Below, in pieces: positions 47,556 to 57,533 of a DNA stretch of 64,000 nucleotides (position 1 is the stretch's first letter; each line of letters opens with the position of its first letter). Both the position numbers and the translations under genes were made by a program. The stretch covers positions 62,001-126,000 of the forward strand of contig NZ_JAJGWT010000003.1 in the NCBI RefSeq assembly GCF_021390715.1, read 5' to 3'. This DNA is from Tenacibaculum piscium. GTDB taxonomy: Bacteria > Bacteroidota > Bacteroidia > Flavobacteriales > Flavobacteriaceae. The notes under the pieces were generated by a model. That model was not told where the DNA came from. It was given only the letters and a program-made list of their open reading frames with translations, and did not search any database.

Positions 47556-48107
47556 CTAGTTCTTTTTAAATGGTAAACCTAATTCAGTTAATAAAGATTT
47601 AGCTTCTTTATCAGTGTTTGCAGATGTTACAAAAGTAATATCCATTCCACTAATCTTTTTTACTTGATCAATATTAATTTCAGGGTAGATGATTTGTTCA
47701 GTAATACCTAAATTGTAATTACCTCTACCATCAAAACCGTTCGCTTTAATTCCGTTAAAGTCTCTTACACGTGGTAAAGAAGCGGTAACTAATCTGTCTA
47801 AAAATTCGTACATTTTAACTCCTCTTAACGTAACTTTCGCACCAATTGGCATCCCTTTACGTAATTTGAAGTTTGCAACATCTTTCTTAGAGATCGTTGA
47901 AACTGCTTTTTGACCTGTAATTGTACTTAACTCGTCAATAGCGTATTCTATTAATTTCTTATCTGCTATAGCTGCACCAACACCTTTATTTACAACAATC
48001 TTTTGTAATTTAGGCACTTGCATTACATTACTATAACCGAATTCCTCAGTAAGAGCTTTTATAACTCTGCTCTTGTACTCCTCTTTTAATCTTGGTACGT
48101 AACTCAT
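47556..48107 (-). CDS. rplE: 50S ribosomal protein L5
   Basis: 183 residues. [36 protein letters not shown] and [19 protein letters not shown] are conserved. L5 binds 5S rRNA and contacts the P-site tRNA. Confidence 0.98.
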   Translation of the reverse strand: MSYVPRLKEEYKSRVIKALTEEFGYSNVMQVPKLQKIVVNKGVGAAIADKKLIEYAIDELSTITGQKAVSTISKKDVANFKLRKGMPIGAKVTLRGVKMYEFLDRLVTASLPRVRDFNGIKANGFDGRGNYNLGITEQIIYPEINIDQVKKISGMDITFVTSANTDKEAKSLLTELGLPFKKN

Positions 48108-48109
48108 TG

Positions 48110-48418
48110 TTATATTGCTTTATCCGATTTTTTTGAAAATCTAATTTTCTTACCTTCTTCTACTTTATAACCAACTTTTACAGCTTCACCGTTTTCGATT
48201 AACGCTAAGTTAGATATGTGTAAAGAAGCTTCCTTTTTTACAATTCCTCCTTGAGGACTAGCTGCAGATGGTTTAGTGTGTTTAGACACCATGTTCACAC
48301 CTTCTACTAATACTCTGTCCTTATCTCTAAGGATTTGTAAAACTTTACCTTCCGATCCTTTGTGATCTCCTGCTAATACTCTAACAGTATCTCCTGATTT
48401 TATTTTGAACTTCTTCAT
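48110..48418 (-). CDS. rplX: 50S ribosomal protein L24
   Basis: 102 residues with the KOW motif ([20 protein letters not shown]) and [20 protein letters not shown]. An initiator of 50S assembly. Two nt before rplE. Confidence 0.98.
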   Translation of the reverse strand: MKKFKIKSGDTVRVLAGDHKGSEGKVLQILRDKDRVLVEGVNMVSKHTKPSAASPQGGIVKKEASLHISNLALIENGEAVKVGYKVEEGKKIRFSKKSDKAI

Positions 48419-48430
48419 CTTAATGTCGAT

Positions 48431-48799
48431 TTAAAGCACTTCAGGTGCTAATGATACTATCTTCATAAATTGCTTATCACGTAATTCACGGGCAACAGGA
48501 CCAAATACACGTGTCCCTCTCATCTCCTCAGTAGGATTTAAAAGTACACAAGCATTATCATCAAATCTGATATATGATCCGTCCTTACGTCTAATTTCTT
48601 TTTTAGTACGAACAACAACAGCACGAGATACTTGACCTTTCTTTACACTTCCATTTGGAGTTGTAGATTTGATTGTAACAACAATCTTATCACCAACACT
48701 AGCGTAACGCTTTCTTGTTCCTCCTAATACTCTAATCACTAAAACTTCTTTTGCTCCAGTGTTATCTGCGACTCTTAATCTTGATTCTGTCTGTAACAT
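48431..48799 (-). CDS. rplN: 50S ribosomal protein L14
   Basis: 122 residues. [36 protein letters not shown] and the C-terminal [20 protein letters not shown] are invariant. Contacts 16S helix 14 at the subunit bridge. Confidence 0.98.
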   Translation of the reverse strand: MLQTESRLRVADNTGAKEVLVIRVLGGTRKRYASVGDKIVVTIKSTTPNGSVKKGQVSRAVVVRTKKEIRRKDGSYIRFDDNACVLLNPTEEMRGTRVFGPVARELRDKQFMKIVSLAPEVL

Positions 48800-48800
48800 A

Positions 48801-49058
48801 TTATTTAGCTCTATCTAGGATTTCTACTAATCTCCAACGTTTAGATTTACTCATAGGACGTGTTTCCATGATCCTAACAGTATCTCCTTCGTTGCAATCG
48901 TTATTCTCGTCATGTGCAACGTACTTTTTCGTCTTTAATACGAACTTACCGTACATTGGGTGCTTGGTTCTTTTTACCTCATTAACAACAATAGATTTCT
49001 CCATTTTGCTACTAGATACTACACCTATTCTCTCTTTTCTAAGATTTCTTTTCTCCAT
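48801..49058 (-). CDS. rpsQ: 30S ribosomal protein S17
   Basis: 85 residues, OB fold. [39 protein letters not shown] and [16 protein letters not shown] are typical. One nt before rplN. Confidence 0.98.
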   Translation of the reverse strand: MEKRNLRKERIGVVSSSKMEKSIVVNEVKRTKHPMYGKFVLKTKKYVAHDENNDCNEGDTVRIMETRPMSKSKRWRLVEILDRAK

Positions 49059-49076
49059 CTTTAAAACTGACTAGAA

Positions 49077-49268
49077 TTATTGTAATTCTCTTTTAGTTAA
49101 CTCTGTAGCAATTCTTGCTACAGTTTTTCTTAAGCTTTTAATCTGCATTGGGTTCTCCAATGGAGTTATGGCGTGAGCCATCTTAAGATCCGTATAATTT
49201 TTCTTTAACGTCACTAACCTTCCTTGTAAGTCGGTAGTGGTTAATTCTTTAATTGCTGATTGTTTCAT
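49077..49268 (-). CDS. rpmC: 50S ribosomal protein L29
   Basis: 63 residues, two-helix protein near the exit tunnel. AIKELTTTDLQGRLVTLKKN and PLENPMQIKSLRKTVARIAT are recognisable. Between rplP and rpsQ. Confidence 0.96.
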   Translation of the reverse strand: MKQSAIKELTTTDLQGRLVTLKKNYTDLKMAHAITPLENPMQIKSLRKTVARIATELTKRELQ

Positions 49269-49279
49269 TGTATATAGAA

Positions 49280-49711
49280 TTAAGCGTTAAAATCAAAATC
49301 TCTTGCAATAACAAACCTCGTTTTAACTGGAAGTTTTTGTGCAGCTAAACGTAAAGCTTCTTTTGCTACATTCATTGGTACACCACCAATTTCAAACAAA
49401 ATTCTACCTGGTTTAATTACTGAAACAAAATGATCTGGAGCACCTTTACCCTTACCCATACGTACTTCTAAAGGTTTCTTTGTAATAGGCTTGTCTGGAA
49501 ATATTTTAATCCAAAGCTGTCCTTCTCTCTTCATGTGACGAGTTGCCGCAATACGAGCTGCCTCTATTTGGCGCGAGGTAAGTAAATTCTGATCTAATGA
49601 TTTGATACCAAACGTTCCGTTAGAAAGTTGAGCACCTCTACCAGAGTTACCTTTCATATTTCCTTTCGCCTTCTGTACCTTACGGTATTTTACTCTTTTT
49701 GGCTGTAACAT
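49280..49711 (-). CDS. rplP: 50S ribosomal protein L16
   Basis: 143 residues. [40 protein letters not shown] and [20 protein letters not shown] are diagnostic. Needed for the peptidyl-transferase centre. Confidence 0.98.
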   Translation of the reverse strand: MLQPKRVKYRKVQKAKGNMKGNSGRGAQLSNGTFGIKSLDQNLLTSRQIEAARIAATRHMKREGQLWIKIFPDKPITKKPLEVRMGKGKGAPDHFVSVIKPGRILFEIGGVPMNVAKEALRLAAQKLPVKTRFVIARDFDFNA

Positions 49712-49733
49712 TTTTAATTTCTAATTTTAAAAA

Positions 49734-50459
49734 TTATTTTCTTCTGCGAGGTTGTTGACGTTTAGCATTACCGCCACCTTTATTAGCACCACCTTTTTGT
49801 TTAGATAGTCCTGCTAATGGAGATAATTCACGTTTTCCATATACCTCACCTTTCATGATCCATACCTTAATACCTAATCTTCCGTATTGTGTATGTGCCT
49901 CAACAAGTGCATAATCGATATCTGCTCTAAAAGTAGAAAGAGGAATTCTTCCTTCTTTATAGTGCTCAGAACGTGCCATTTCTGCTCCATTCAAACGACC
50001 AGAAATTTGGATTTTAATCCCTTCTGAATTCATTCTCATTGCTGCTGTAATAGCCATTTTGGTAGCACGCTTGTAAGAAATTCTATTTTCAATTTGACGC
50101 GCAACACTAGCTGCTACTAAATTAGCATCTAATTCTGGACGCTTAATTTCGAAAATATTAATTTGAACTTCTTTTCCTGTAATTTTCTTAAGCTCTTCTT
50201 TTAACTTGTCTACCTCTTGCCCACCTTTTCCAATAATAATACCAGGTCTAGCAGTAGTGATAGTAACGGTTACAAGTTTAAGTGTGCGCTCAATAATAAT
50301 TCTTGATACACTTGCTTTAAATAAACGAGCACTAACATACTCTCTTATTTTATAGTCTTCAGCTAATTTATCTCCGTAGTCGTTTCCACCGTACCAGTTA
50401 GATTCCCATCCTCTGATAATTCCTAAACGATTTCCAATTGGATTTGTTTTTTGTCCCAT
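49734..50459 (-). CDS. rpsC: 30S ribosomal protein S3
   Basis: 241 residues. [20 protein letters not shown], the KH-domain loop [14 protein letters not shown], and [15 protein letters not shown] basic, Gly-rich tail ([20 protein letters not shown]) extends the core. Part of the mRNA entry channel. Confidence 0.98.
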   Translation of the reverse strand: MGQKTNPIGNRLGIIRGWESNWYGGNDYGDKLAEDYKIREYVSARLFKASVSRIIIERTLKLVTVTITTARPGIIIGKGGQEVDKLKEELKKITGKEVQINIFEIKRPELDANLVAASVARQIENRISYKRATKMAITAAMRMNSEGIKIQISGRLNGAEMARSEHYKEGRIPLSTFRADIDYALVEAHTQYGRLGIKVWIMKGEVYGKRELSPLAGLSKQKGGANKGGGNAKRQQPRRRK

Positions 50460-50470
50460 ATCTACTTTGA

Positions 50471-50875
50471 TTAATTGCTTTTAATTTTAGTACCTAACTC
50501 TAAAGTAACGTGATTAGAACGCTTACGAATTCTATGAGCACGACCTTGTGGAGCTGGTCTTAATCTCTTTAACATACCTGCGCTATCTACACAAATAGAT
50601 TTCACGAATAATCCAGCATCTTCGATACTAGCGTCTTCATTTTTAGCTTGCCAGTTTGCAATTGCAGACAATAACAATTTCTCTAAATTTGTAGCTGCTT
50701 CTTTCGAGCTAAATTTCAAGATTTGTAAAGCTTTTTCAACTTCAACACCTCTTACTAAATCTGCTACCAAGCGCATTTTTCTTGGTGATGTAGGACAATT
50801 AGTTATTTTAGCGAAAGCTTTAGACTTTCTTGCTTCTTTTAACTGTGTTGCCATGTTATGTTTACGACTTCCCAT
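50471..50875 (-). CDS. rplV: 50S ribosomal protein L22
   Basis: 134 residues. [20 protein letters not shown] and [20 protein letters not shown] are typical. The start MGSRK fits Bacteroidota homologues better than the internal MATQ seven codons later. Lines the exit tunnel. Confidence 0.97.
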   Translation of the reverse strand: MGSRKHNMATQLKEARKSKAFAKITNCPTSPRKMRLVADLVRGVEVEKALQILKFSSKEAATNLEKLLLSAIANWQAKNEDASIEDAGLFVKSICVDSAGMLKRLRPAPQGRAHRIRKRSNHVTLELGTKIKSN

Positions 50876-50884
50876 AATTTCCTA

Positions 50885-51163
50885 CTATTTTTTTCCTTTA
50901 TTTTTTGCACCAGCGTGCCCTCTAAAAGAACGTGTTGGTGAAAATTCGCCTAATTTATGACCTACCATGTTTTCAGTAACGTAAACTGGTACAAACTGAC
51001 GTCCATTATGAACGGCAATTGTTTGCCCAACGAAATCTGGAGTAATCATACTTGCTCTTGACCAAGTTTTGATAACTGAAGTACTCTCAGTTTCAACGTT
51101 AGCTAACACTTTTTTCTCTAATTTATAGTGAACGAAAGGTCCTTTTTTTAATGATCTTGCCAT
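50885..51163 (-). CDS. rpsS: 30S ribosomal protein S19
   Basis: 92 residues. [35 protein letters not shown] and [17 protein letters not shown] are diagnostic. Forms a complex with S13 in the 30S head. Confidence 0.98.
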   Translation of the reverse strand: MARSLKKGPFVHYKLEKKVLANVETESTSVIKTWSRASMITPDFVGQTIAVHNGRQFVPVYVTENMVGHKLGEFSPTRSFRGHAGAKNKGKK

Positions 51164-51166
51164 GGT

Positions 51167-51991
51167 TTATTTCTTTCTACGTTCTATAATATACTTATTA
51201 CTAGCTTTAGTTTTAGATCTAGTCTTAAACCCTTTAGCTGGAATACCGTTTCTTGATCTTGGATGTCCTCCTGAAGAACGTCCTTCACCACCACCCATTG
51301 GGTGATCCACTGGATTCATACGTACAGCGTTCGTTCTTGGACGCTTACCTAACCATCTAGATCTACCAGCTTTACCAGAAACTAGTAATTGGTGATCTGA
51401 GTTCGATACAACTCCAATAGTTGCCATACAAGTTAACAAGATTAATCTTGTTTCACCAGAAGGTAACTTTACTGTTGCATACTTTCCATCTCTTGCCATT
51501 AATTGAGCAAATGAACCAGCTGAACGAGCCATAACAGCTCCTTGACCTGGGTGTAACTCAATACAAGAAATTGTAGTTCCTAAAGGAATTTCGCTTAAGA
51601 ATAAACCATTCCCAACTTCTGGAGCTAAGTTTTTTCCTGAAACGATTACCTGACCTACTTTTAAACCGTTTTGTGCAATTACATAACGCTTTTCACCATC
51701 AGCATAACTAAGTAAAGCAATAAATGCCGTACGATTTGGATCGTACTCTATAGTTTTTACTGTTGCAGGAATACCATGCTTATCTTTTTTGAAATCGATA
51801 ATACGATATTTTTGTTTATGACCACCACCGATGTTACGTGTTGTCATTCTACCCTGGTTGTTTCGACCTCCAGATCGTTTTTTCGGAGCTAATAAAGATT
51901 TCTCCGGCTTATCAGTTGTTATGGTGTCGAACCCATTTACAACTCTAAAACGCTGACCTGGTGTTATTGGTTTTAATTTTCTAACTGACAT
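51167..51991 (-). CDS. rplB: 50S ribosomal protein L2
   Basis: 274 residues. [20 protein letters not shown], the SH3-like core and the C-terminal [20 protein letters not shown] with the conserved His near the peptidyl-transferase centre. Three nt before rpsS. Confidence 0.98.
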   Translation of the reverse strand: MSVRKLKPITPGQRFRVVNGFDTITTDKPEKSLLAPKKRSGGRNNQGRMTTRNIGGGHKQKYRIIDFKKDKHGIPATVKTIEYDPNRTAFIALLSYADGEKRYVIAQNGLKVGQVIVSGKNLAPEVGNGLFLSEIPLGTTISCIELHPGQGAVMARSAGSFAQLMARDGKYATVKLPSGETRLILLTCMATIGVVSNSDHQLLVSGKAGRSRWLGKRPRTNAVRMNPVDHPMGGGEGRSSGGHPRSRNGIPAKGFKTRSKTKASNKYIIERRKK

Positions 51992-52002
51992 GTTGTCTTT
52001 TC

Positions 52003-52293
52003 TTAAAGATTGTTATAAAAATCAATAGCATGTCCTTCAGCTAACTGAATGATTGCTTTTTTGTATCCACTTGTTATCCCTGTAACTAAACCTTTTTTGG
52101 TATGTTTAGTATTTCTTTTAATAGGATAATTCATAGTTTTCACAGACTTAATTGCTACACCGTAAGTTGCTTCAACAGCACTTCTGATTTCCAATTTATT
52201 AGCCTTACTATTTACCACAAATGCATAACGATTATTAACTTCGCTATCCTGTGTTGCTTTTTCCGTAATAATAGGTTTTATTAAAATACTCAT
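52003..52293 (-). CDS. rplW: 50S ribosomal protein L23
   Basis: 96 residues. [20 protein letters not shown] and [20 protein letters not shown] are typical. Docking site for trigger factor and SRP at the tunnel exit. Confidence 0.97.
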   Translation of the reverse strand: MSILIKPIITEKATQDSEVNNRYAFVVNSKANKLEIRSAVEATYGVAIKSVKTMNYPIKRNTKHTKKGLVTGITSGYKKAIIQLAEGHAIDFYNNL

Positions 52294-52300
52294 ATCTTTC

Positions 52301-52930
52301 CTATTTACTTAAATTAGATTGAATTCCTTCTAAAGAGCTTTCAGAAATAATTACTTTGTTAGCGTTTAAAACACTGTAAGTATTTACTCCTGTAGCATTT
52401 ACAACTTTAGTTCCTTTTAAGTTACGAGATGATAAATAAACATTAGCATTTTCTTCTCCTAAAACGAATAAAGACTTAGTAGTCTCTAAATCTAAAGCTT
52501 TTAAAACATTGATAAATTCTTTAGTTTTTGGAGATTCAAAATCGAAATCTTCAATAACTACTAAATTACTATCTTTTGCTTGAATACTTAAAGCAGACTT
52601 ACGTGCTAAACGCTTTAAGTTTTTATTTAACTTGAAAGAATAGCTTCTTGGTCTTGGTCCAAACATACGTCCACCTCCTCTGAAAACTCCAGATTTAATA
52701 GAACCCGCACGTGCAGTACCTGTTCCTTTTTGCTTTTTAATCTTTCTTGTACTACCTGCAATCTCAGCTCTTTCTTTAGCTTTATGAGTACCTTGTCTTT
52801 GATTAGCCAAGTACTGCTTTACATCTAAATAAATTGCGTGATCATTTGGCTCAATTGCGAATACCTCGTTAGAAAGTTCAACTTTTCTACCGGTATCTTT
52901 TCCTGTAATATCTAAAACTGCTACTTTCAT
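52301..52930 (-). CDS. rplD: 50S ribosomal protein L4
   Basis: 209 residues. Conserved loop [20 protein letters not shown], then [20 protein letters not shown]. In E. coli L4 represses the S10 operon through its leader; a leader is present here in front of rplC. Its start overlaps the rplC stop by one base. Confidence 0.98.
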   Translation of the reverse strand: MKVAVLDITGKDTGRKVELSNEVFAIEPNDHAIYLDVKQYLANQRQGTHKAKERAEIAGSTRKIKKQKGTGTARAGSIKSGVFRGGGRMFGPRPRSYSFKLNKNLKRLARKSALSIQAKDSNLVVIEDFDFESPKTKEFINVLKALDLETTKSLFVLGEENANVYLSSRNLKGTKVVNATGVNTYSVLNANKVIISESSLEGIQSNLSK

Positions 52931-53547
52931 TATTTTTCGATAGTTACAAAAGTATTCTTGTGACCAGGAATTGCTCCCTTAACTACGATAAGATTCTTAT
53001 CAGCAACCACTTTTAATACTTTTAAATTTTGAACTTTTACTTTGTCTCCACCCATACGACCTGCCATTCGCATTCCTTTGAATACTCTTGCAGGATATGA
53101 TGCAGCACCAATAGAACCAGGAGCTCTTAAACGGTTATGCTGACCGTGAGTTGCTTGACCAACACCGGCAAAACCATGACGCTTAACAACACCTTGAAAA
53201 CCTTTACCTTTAGAAACTCCAGAAACATCTACGAATTCACCTTCAGTAAAGTAATCAACACTAATTGAATCACCTAATTTATACTCTCCATCAAAACCTT
53301 GAAATTCAATGACTTTTTTCTTAGCAGATGTACCAGCTTTTGTAAAGTGTCCATCTAAAGCTTTATTAGAGCTTTTTGCTTTTTTGTCATCGAAACCTAG
53401 TTGTAACGCACTATAGCCGTCAACCTCTTCAGTTCTGACTTGGGTAACCACGCATGGCCCTGCTTCGATTACTGTACAAGGAATATTCTTCCCGTTTTCG
53501 TCGAATAAGCTGGTCATACCTACTTTTCTACCTATTAACCCAGACAT
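52930..53547 (-). CDS. rplC: 50S ribosomal protein L3
   Basis: 205 residues. [39 protein letters not shown] and [20 protein letters not shown] with the Gln-free loop reaching toward the peptidyl-transferase centre. It is the first gene after a 291-nt leader, not joined directly to rpsJ. Confidence 0.98.
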   Translation of the reverse strand: MSGLIGRKVGMTSLFDENGKNIPCTVIEAGPCVVTQVRTEEVDGYSALQLGFDDKKAKSSNKALDGHFTKAGTSAKKKVIEFQGFDGEYKLGDSISVDYFTEGEFVDVSGVSKGKGFQGVVKRHGFAGVGQATHGQHNRLRAPGSIGAASYPARVFKGMRMAGRMGGDKVKVQNLKVLKVVADKNLIVVKGAIPGHKNTFVTIEK

Positions 53548-53785
53548 ATTTGTTAATTTTAAGACGATAGATTTAATTTATGTATCCAGCGCGTCTATTA
53601 ATAATAATTATTTGAAACGAATGTTTCATTTTCCCCTTTTAAGTTTTGAGCAAAAAAAAGAGCTGAAAAAACACCTTCGCTCTGAATTTGTTTTTTACCA
53701 TCTTTCCCTTGCGAAACCCTCAGGACATGTTAAACTCTGATTAAAAACCAGAATTTGTACACCACAGAACCTAAATTCCGGTGTG
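53548..53785 (-). promoter_or_regulatory. rplC leader RNA (S10-type ribosomal leader)
   Basis: About 235 nt of untranslated leader between the promoter box at 53786-53793 and the rplC ATG. Near its 5' end CACACCGG and TGTGGTGT are complementary in part; further on AGAGCGAA...TTCaGCTCT is followed by U8. No reading frame of note. By position it would allow feedback control of the rplC-rplD-rplW-rplB... genes. Confidence 0.6.
53652..53683 (-). terminator. Attenuator-like hairpin in the rplC leader
   Basis: On the minus strand AGAGC-GAA pairs with TTC-A-GCTCT (one bulge), directly followed by eight T. It has the form of an intrinsic terminator inside the leader, about 100 nt before rplC. Confidence 0.6.
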
Positions 53786-53793
53786 CAAAAGTA
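53786..53793 (-). promoter_or_regulatory. -7 box for the rplC transcript
   Basis: TACTTTTG on the minus strand matches TAnnTTTG, immediately downstream of the rpsJ terminator. The -33 region is occupied by the terminator stem and shows no TTG. Confidence 0.5.
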
Positions 53794-53832
53794 TAAAAAA
53801 CTTTCGGTTTAAAAAAATTAAACCGAAAGTTA
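53793..53832 (-). terminator. Intrinsic terminator after rpsJ
   Basis: AACTTTCGGTTTAA and TTAAACCGAAAGTT pair around five T, followed by six T on the minus strand. It lies a few nt after the rpsJ stop and divides the str and S10 parts. Confidence 0.88.
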
Positions 53833-53838
53833 GTTGTA

Positions 53839-54144
53839 TTATACTTTTATTTCAACTTCAACTCCACTAGGTAACTCAAGTTTCATTAAAGCATCAATAG
53901 TTTTAGAAGAAGAACTATAGATGTCTAATAATCTTTTGTAAGCAGATAATTGAAATTGCTCTCTAGATTTTTTGTTTACGTGTGGTGAACGTAATACAGT
54001 AAAAATCTTTTTATTTGTTGGTAAAGGAATAGGACCGTTTACTACAGCTCCAGTTGCCTTTACAGTCTTTACGATTTTCTCAGCAGATTTATCTACTAAG
54101 TTATAATCGTAAGATTTTAATTTAATTCTAATTTTTTGGCTCAT
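53839..54144 (-). CDS. rpsJ: 30S ribosomal protein S10
   Basis: 101 residues. [40 protein letters not shown] and [18 protein letters not shown] are diagnostic. S10 also acts in transcription antitermination with NusB. Here it is the last gene of the str transcription unit, 12 nt after fusA, and is cut off from rplC by a terminator. Confidence 0.98.
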   Translation of the reverse strand: MSQKIRIKLKSYDYNLVDKSAEKIVKTVKATGAVVNGPIPLPTNKKIFTVLRSPHVNKKSREQFQLSAYKRLLDIYSSSSKTIDALMKLELPSGVEVEIKV

Positions 54145-54156
54145 CTTAATATCTTA

Positions 54157-56274
54157 TTAACCTTTAGCTTTTGCAATTACATCCTCAGAAACATTTGATG
54201 GAGTTTCTGCGTAATGAGAGAATTCCATAGTAGAAGTTGCTCTACCTGAAGACATCGTTCTTAAAGCAGTAACATAACCGAACATTTCAGATAATGGCAC
54301 TAATGCTTTTACAACTTTAGCTCCAGCACGATCACTCATGTCGTTAACCTGCCCTCTTCTTCTGTTTAAATCCCCTACAATATCTCCCATGTTCTCCTCT
54401 GGAGTTAACACTTCGACCTTCATTAACGGCTCCATAATTCTGGCTTTGGCAGCTTTAGCAGCAGCCTTATACCCCATTTTTGCAGCTAACTCAAAAGATA
54501 ATGCATCAGAATCCACAGGGTGGAAAGATCCATCTCTTAAAGTTATTTTCATTGAATCCATTTCGTATCCTGCTAAAGGACCGTTCTTCATAGCTTCTTT
54601 GAATCCTTTCTCTACAGAAGGAACAAATTCTTTAGGAACGTTTCCACCTTTAATTACAGATTCAAACTGTAACCCTTGAACACCCTCATCAGCTGGTTCC
54701 ATAGTAAATACAATATCAGCAAACTTACCACGACCACCTGATTGTTTCTTATAAACTTCTCTGTGTTCTGCGGAAGCTGTAATAGCCTCTTTGTATTCTA
54801 CTTGTGGCTGACCTTCGTTAACTTCTACCTTGAATTCACGTTTTAAACGATCAACAATAATATCTAAGTGTAACTCACCCATTCCAGAAATAATAGTCTG
54901 TCCTGAAGCCTCATCAGTTCTAACTGTAAATGTAGGATCCTCTTCAGCCAACTTAGCTAAAGCCATACCTAACTTATCAACATCTGCTTTAGTTTTAGGC
55001 TCAACCGCGATACCAATTACGGGATCAGGGAAGTCCATTGATTCTAAAACGATAGGATGCTTTTCATCAGATAAAGTATCTCCTGTTTTAATAGATTTAA
55101 AACCTACAGCAGCACCAATATCTCCAGCCTCAATATAATCAATAGCATTTTGCTTGTTAGCATGCATTTGATAAATACGAGAAATACGTTCTTTTTTACC
55201 TGAACGATTATTTAAAACATAAGAACCAGCGTCTAAACGCCCAGAATAAGCTCTAAAAAAGGCTAAACGTCCTACGAAAGGATCCGTAGCAATTTTAAAT
55301 GCTAAAGCAGCAAAAGGCTCCTTAACATCTGGCTTTCTTCTTTCTTCTTCACCTGTACTAGGATTTGTTCCGATAACAGCTTCCTTATCCATTGGAGAAG
55401 GTAAATAACGACATACAGCATCTAACAAGAACTGAACACCTTTATTTTTAAATGCTGATCCACAAATCATAGGAATGATAGACATATCCATTACAGCAGC
55501 ACGAAGTGCAGCATGCACCTCATCTTCCGTAATTGAATCTTCATCTTCCATGTATTTTTCTAAAAGATTTTCATCATAAGCAGCAACCTCTTCAATAAGT
55601 TTCCCTCTTAATTCAGCAGCTTCTTCTTTTAAATCCTCTGGAATTTCAATTTCATCAAACGTAGCTCCTTGTGTTGCATCATGCCATATAATAGCACGAT
55701 TCTTCACTAAATCTACAATACCTTTAAACTCATCCTCATCACCAATGTTCATCACAATTGGCACTGCATTTGACTTTAACATATCCTTTACTTGCTGACA
55801 AACAGCCATAAAGTTAGATCCCTGACGGTCCATTTTATTCACAAATCCAATACGAGGTACTTTATAGTTATCAGCAAGTCTCCAGTTAGTTTCTGATTGA
55901 GGCTCAACACCATCAACAGCACTAAATAAGAAAACCAATCCATCAAGAACTCTTAACGAACGATTTACCTCTACTGTAAAATCAACGTGACCAGGAGTAT
56001 CAATAATATTAAAGTGATACCCTTTAGTTTCATCGGTAGCTTCACCGTTATTCAATGGAAACTTCCACTCACAAGTGGTAGCAGCAGAAGTAATTGTAAT
56101 ACCTCTTTCTTGCTCTTGCTCCATCCAATCCATAGTTGCGGCACCATCATGTACTTCACCTATTTTATGACTCACACCCGTATAATACAATACACGTTCT
56201 GTAGTAGTAGTTTTACCTGCATCAATATGTGCAGCAATACCAATATTTCTAGTAAATTTTAAATTTCTAGCCAT
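54157..56274 (-). CDS. fusA: Elongation factor G
   Basis: 705 residues, five domains. G1 [19 protein letters not shown], switch 2 [15 protein letters not shown]4 FVNKMDRQG; domain IV with [16 protein letters not shown] and domain V with [20 protein letters not shown]. It translocates tRNA and mRNA on the ribosome. Located between rpsG (3 nt) and rpsJ. tuf is absent from this operon. Confidence 0.98.
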   Translation of the reverse strand: MARNLKFTRNIGIAAHIDAGKTTTTERVLYYTGVSHKIGEVHDGAATMDWMEQEQERGITITSAATTCEWKFPLNNGEATDETKGYHFNIIDTPGHVDFTVEVNRSLRVLDGLVFLFSAVDGVEPQSETNWRLADNYKVPRIGFVNKMDRQGSNFMAVCQQVKDMLKSNAVPIVMNIGDEDEFKGIVDLVKNRAIIWHDATQGATFDEIEIPEDLKEEAAELRGKLIEEVAAYDENLLEKYMEDEDSITEDEVHAALRAAVMDMSIIPMICGSAFKNKGVQFLLDAVCRYLPSPMDKEAVIGTNPSTGEEERRKPDVKEPFAALAFKIATDPFVGRLAFFRAYSGRLDAGSYVLNNRSGKKERISRIYQMHANKQNAIDYIEAGDIGAAVGFKSIKTGDTLSDEKHPIVLESMDFPDPVIGIAVEPKTKADVDKLGMALAKLAEEDPTFTVRTDEASGQTIISGMGELHLDIIVDRLKREFKVEVNEGQPQVEYKEAITASAEHREVYKKQSGGRGKFADIVFTMEPADEGVQGLQFESVIKGGNVPKEFVPSVEKGFKEAMKNGPLAGYEMDSMKITLRDGSFHPVDSDALSFELAAKMGYKAAAKAAKARIMEPLMKVEVLTPEENMGDIVGDLNRRRGQVNDMSDRAGAKVVKALVPLSEMFGYVTALRTMSSGRATSTMEFSHYAETPSNVSEDVIAKAKG

Positions 56275-56277
56275 TTC

Positions 56278-56754
56278 TTAGAATCTAAAGTGTGAGAATG
56301 CTTTGTTAGCTTCAGCCATTTTATGCGTATCTGTACGCTTTTTAACAGCGGCTCCTTCTTCTTTAGCCGCAGCTAAAATTTCAGCAGCTAAACGCTGTGC
56401 CATTGTTTTCTCATTACGCTTACGCGTATAAGTAATCATCCATTTAATTGCCATAGATACTTTACGATCTGGGCGAATTTGCATTGGTATTTGAAAAGTT
56501 GCTCCACCAACACGACGAGAACGAACCTCTACATGTGGCATAACATTAGACAAACCGTCTTTCCAAATTTCTAAAGCTGACTTTTCCTCGTCAGTCTTTT
56601 TTTCATTTACGATGTCTATTGCATCATAAAATACTTTAAAAGCCACAGACTTTTTACCATCCCACATTAAGTTATTCACAAAACGTGTCACCAATTGGTC
56701 ATTAAACCTTGGGTCCGGTAAAAGGACTCTTTTTTTCGCTTTTCTTTTTCTCAT
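56278..56754 (-). CDS. rpsG: 30S ribosomal protein S7
   Basis: 158 residues. [40 protein letters not shown] and the C-terminal [20 protein letters not shown] are typical. Primary 16S binder of the 30S head. Between rpsL and fusA. Confidence 0.98.
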   Translation of the reverse strand: MRKRKAKKRVLLPDPRFNDQLVTRFVNNLMWDGKKSVAFKVFYDAIDIVNEKKTDEEKSALEIWKDGLSNVMPHVEVRSRRVGGATFQIPMQIRPDRKVSMAIKWMITYTRKRNEKTMAQRLAAEILAAAKEEGAAVKKRTDTHKMAEANKAFSHFRF

Positions 56755-56786
56755 GTCTTTACATTAAAAAAGTTAGTTGATTAATT

Positions 56787-57161
56787 TTACTTCTTTGGGC
56801 GTTTTGCTCCGTACTTAGACCTACGTTGGGTTCTACCCTCAACTCCTGCAGTATCTAACGCACCACGTACTACGTGATACTTAACACCTGGCAAATCTTT
56901 TACCCTTCCACCTCTAACTAATACTATCGAGTGCTCTTGCAAGTTGTGTCCTTCACCTGGGATATACGCGTTAATTTCGTTACCATTTGTTAATCTTACC
57001 CTTGCTACCTTACGCATTGCTGAGTTAGGTTTCTTAGGTGTAGTGGTATATACACGCGTACAAACTCCACGTCTCTGAGGACAAGCTTGTAATGCAGCCG
57101 ATTTACTCTTCTTAGTTATTTTGGTTCTTCCTTTACGAACTAATTGTTGAATAGTTGGCAT
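56787..57161 (-). CDS. rpsL: 30S ribosomal protein S12
   Basis: 124 residues. [40 protein letters not shown] with the streptomycin-resistance Lys in wild-type form, and [19 protein letters not shown]. Decoding-centre protein, first gene of the str operon, preceded by a good promoter. Confidence 0.98.
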   Translation of the reverse strand: MPTIQQLVRKGRTKITKKSKSAALQACPQRRGVCTRVYTTTPKKPNSAMRKVARVRLTNGNEINAYIPGEGHNLQEHSIVLVRGGRVKDLPGVKYHVVRGALDTAGVEGRTQRRSKYGAKRPKK

Positions 57162-57533
57162 ACTATTATTGCTTGTTTTTAATTTGTACTTAAATTACTC
57201 TGTTTTAAAAGAGTGTGCAAACTTACGTTTTTTTTTCTAAACATTCAAATATCAGTAAGTTGTTTTACAAAATATTTATTTTAATCTCCTGAAAATAAAA
57301 TATTAACACACCAAATCAATAATAACATTATATAGAAACTAGATATTCATATTTTTTTTAAAAAATATGAATATAACAATAACAAGCCAAAAGAGCCATT
57401 ACTGTTAAAAATGTGATACTAAAAAGTATCAATAAACATCAAAATTAATATTTATTTAAGAAAACTTTAAGGAAAAGTTTGGCTACTTAACATAAAATCA
57501 GGATATTTAGAAGATAATTCAAACTTACACAAA
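57162..57533. other. Divergent intergenic region between rpsL and susC
   Basis: 372 nt without a gene. It holds the rpsL promoter, a near-perfect A/T palindrome at 57343-57374 (ATATTCATATTTTTT on both strands) and a short inverted repeat TGATACT-AAAA-AGTATCA at 57414-57431 about 100 nt before susC. The first may be a terminator or barrier; the second could be a regulator site. No clear TAnnTTTG box was found for susC. Confidence 0.55.
57218..57249 (-). promoter_or_regulatory. Promoter of the str operon
   Basis: On the minus strand TTTG (57249-57246), 20 nt spacer, TAAGTTTG (57225-57218): a full match to the TTTG-N20-TAnnTTTG pattern of Bacteroidota. The rpsL ATG is 57 nt downstream of the -7 box. 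Confidence 0.75.

Noticed and set aside
54830..55138. Frames antisense to fusA and other ribosomal genes
   Set aside because: Shadows of strongly conserved genes, no recognisable domain.
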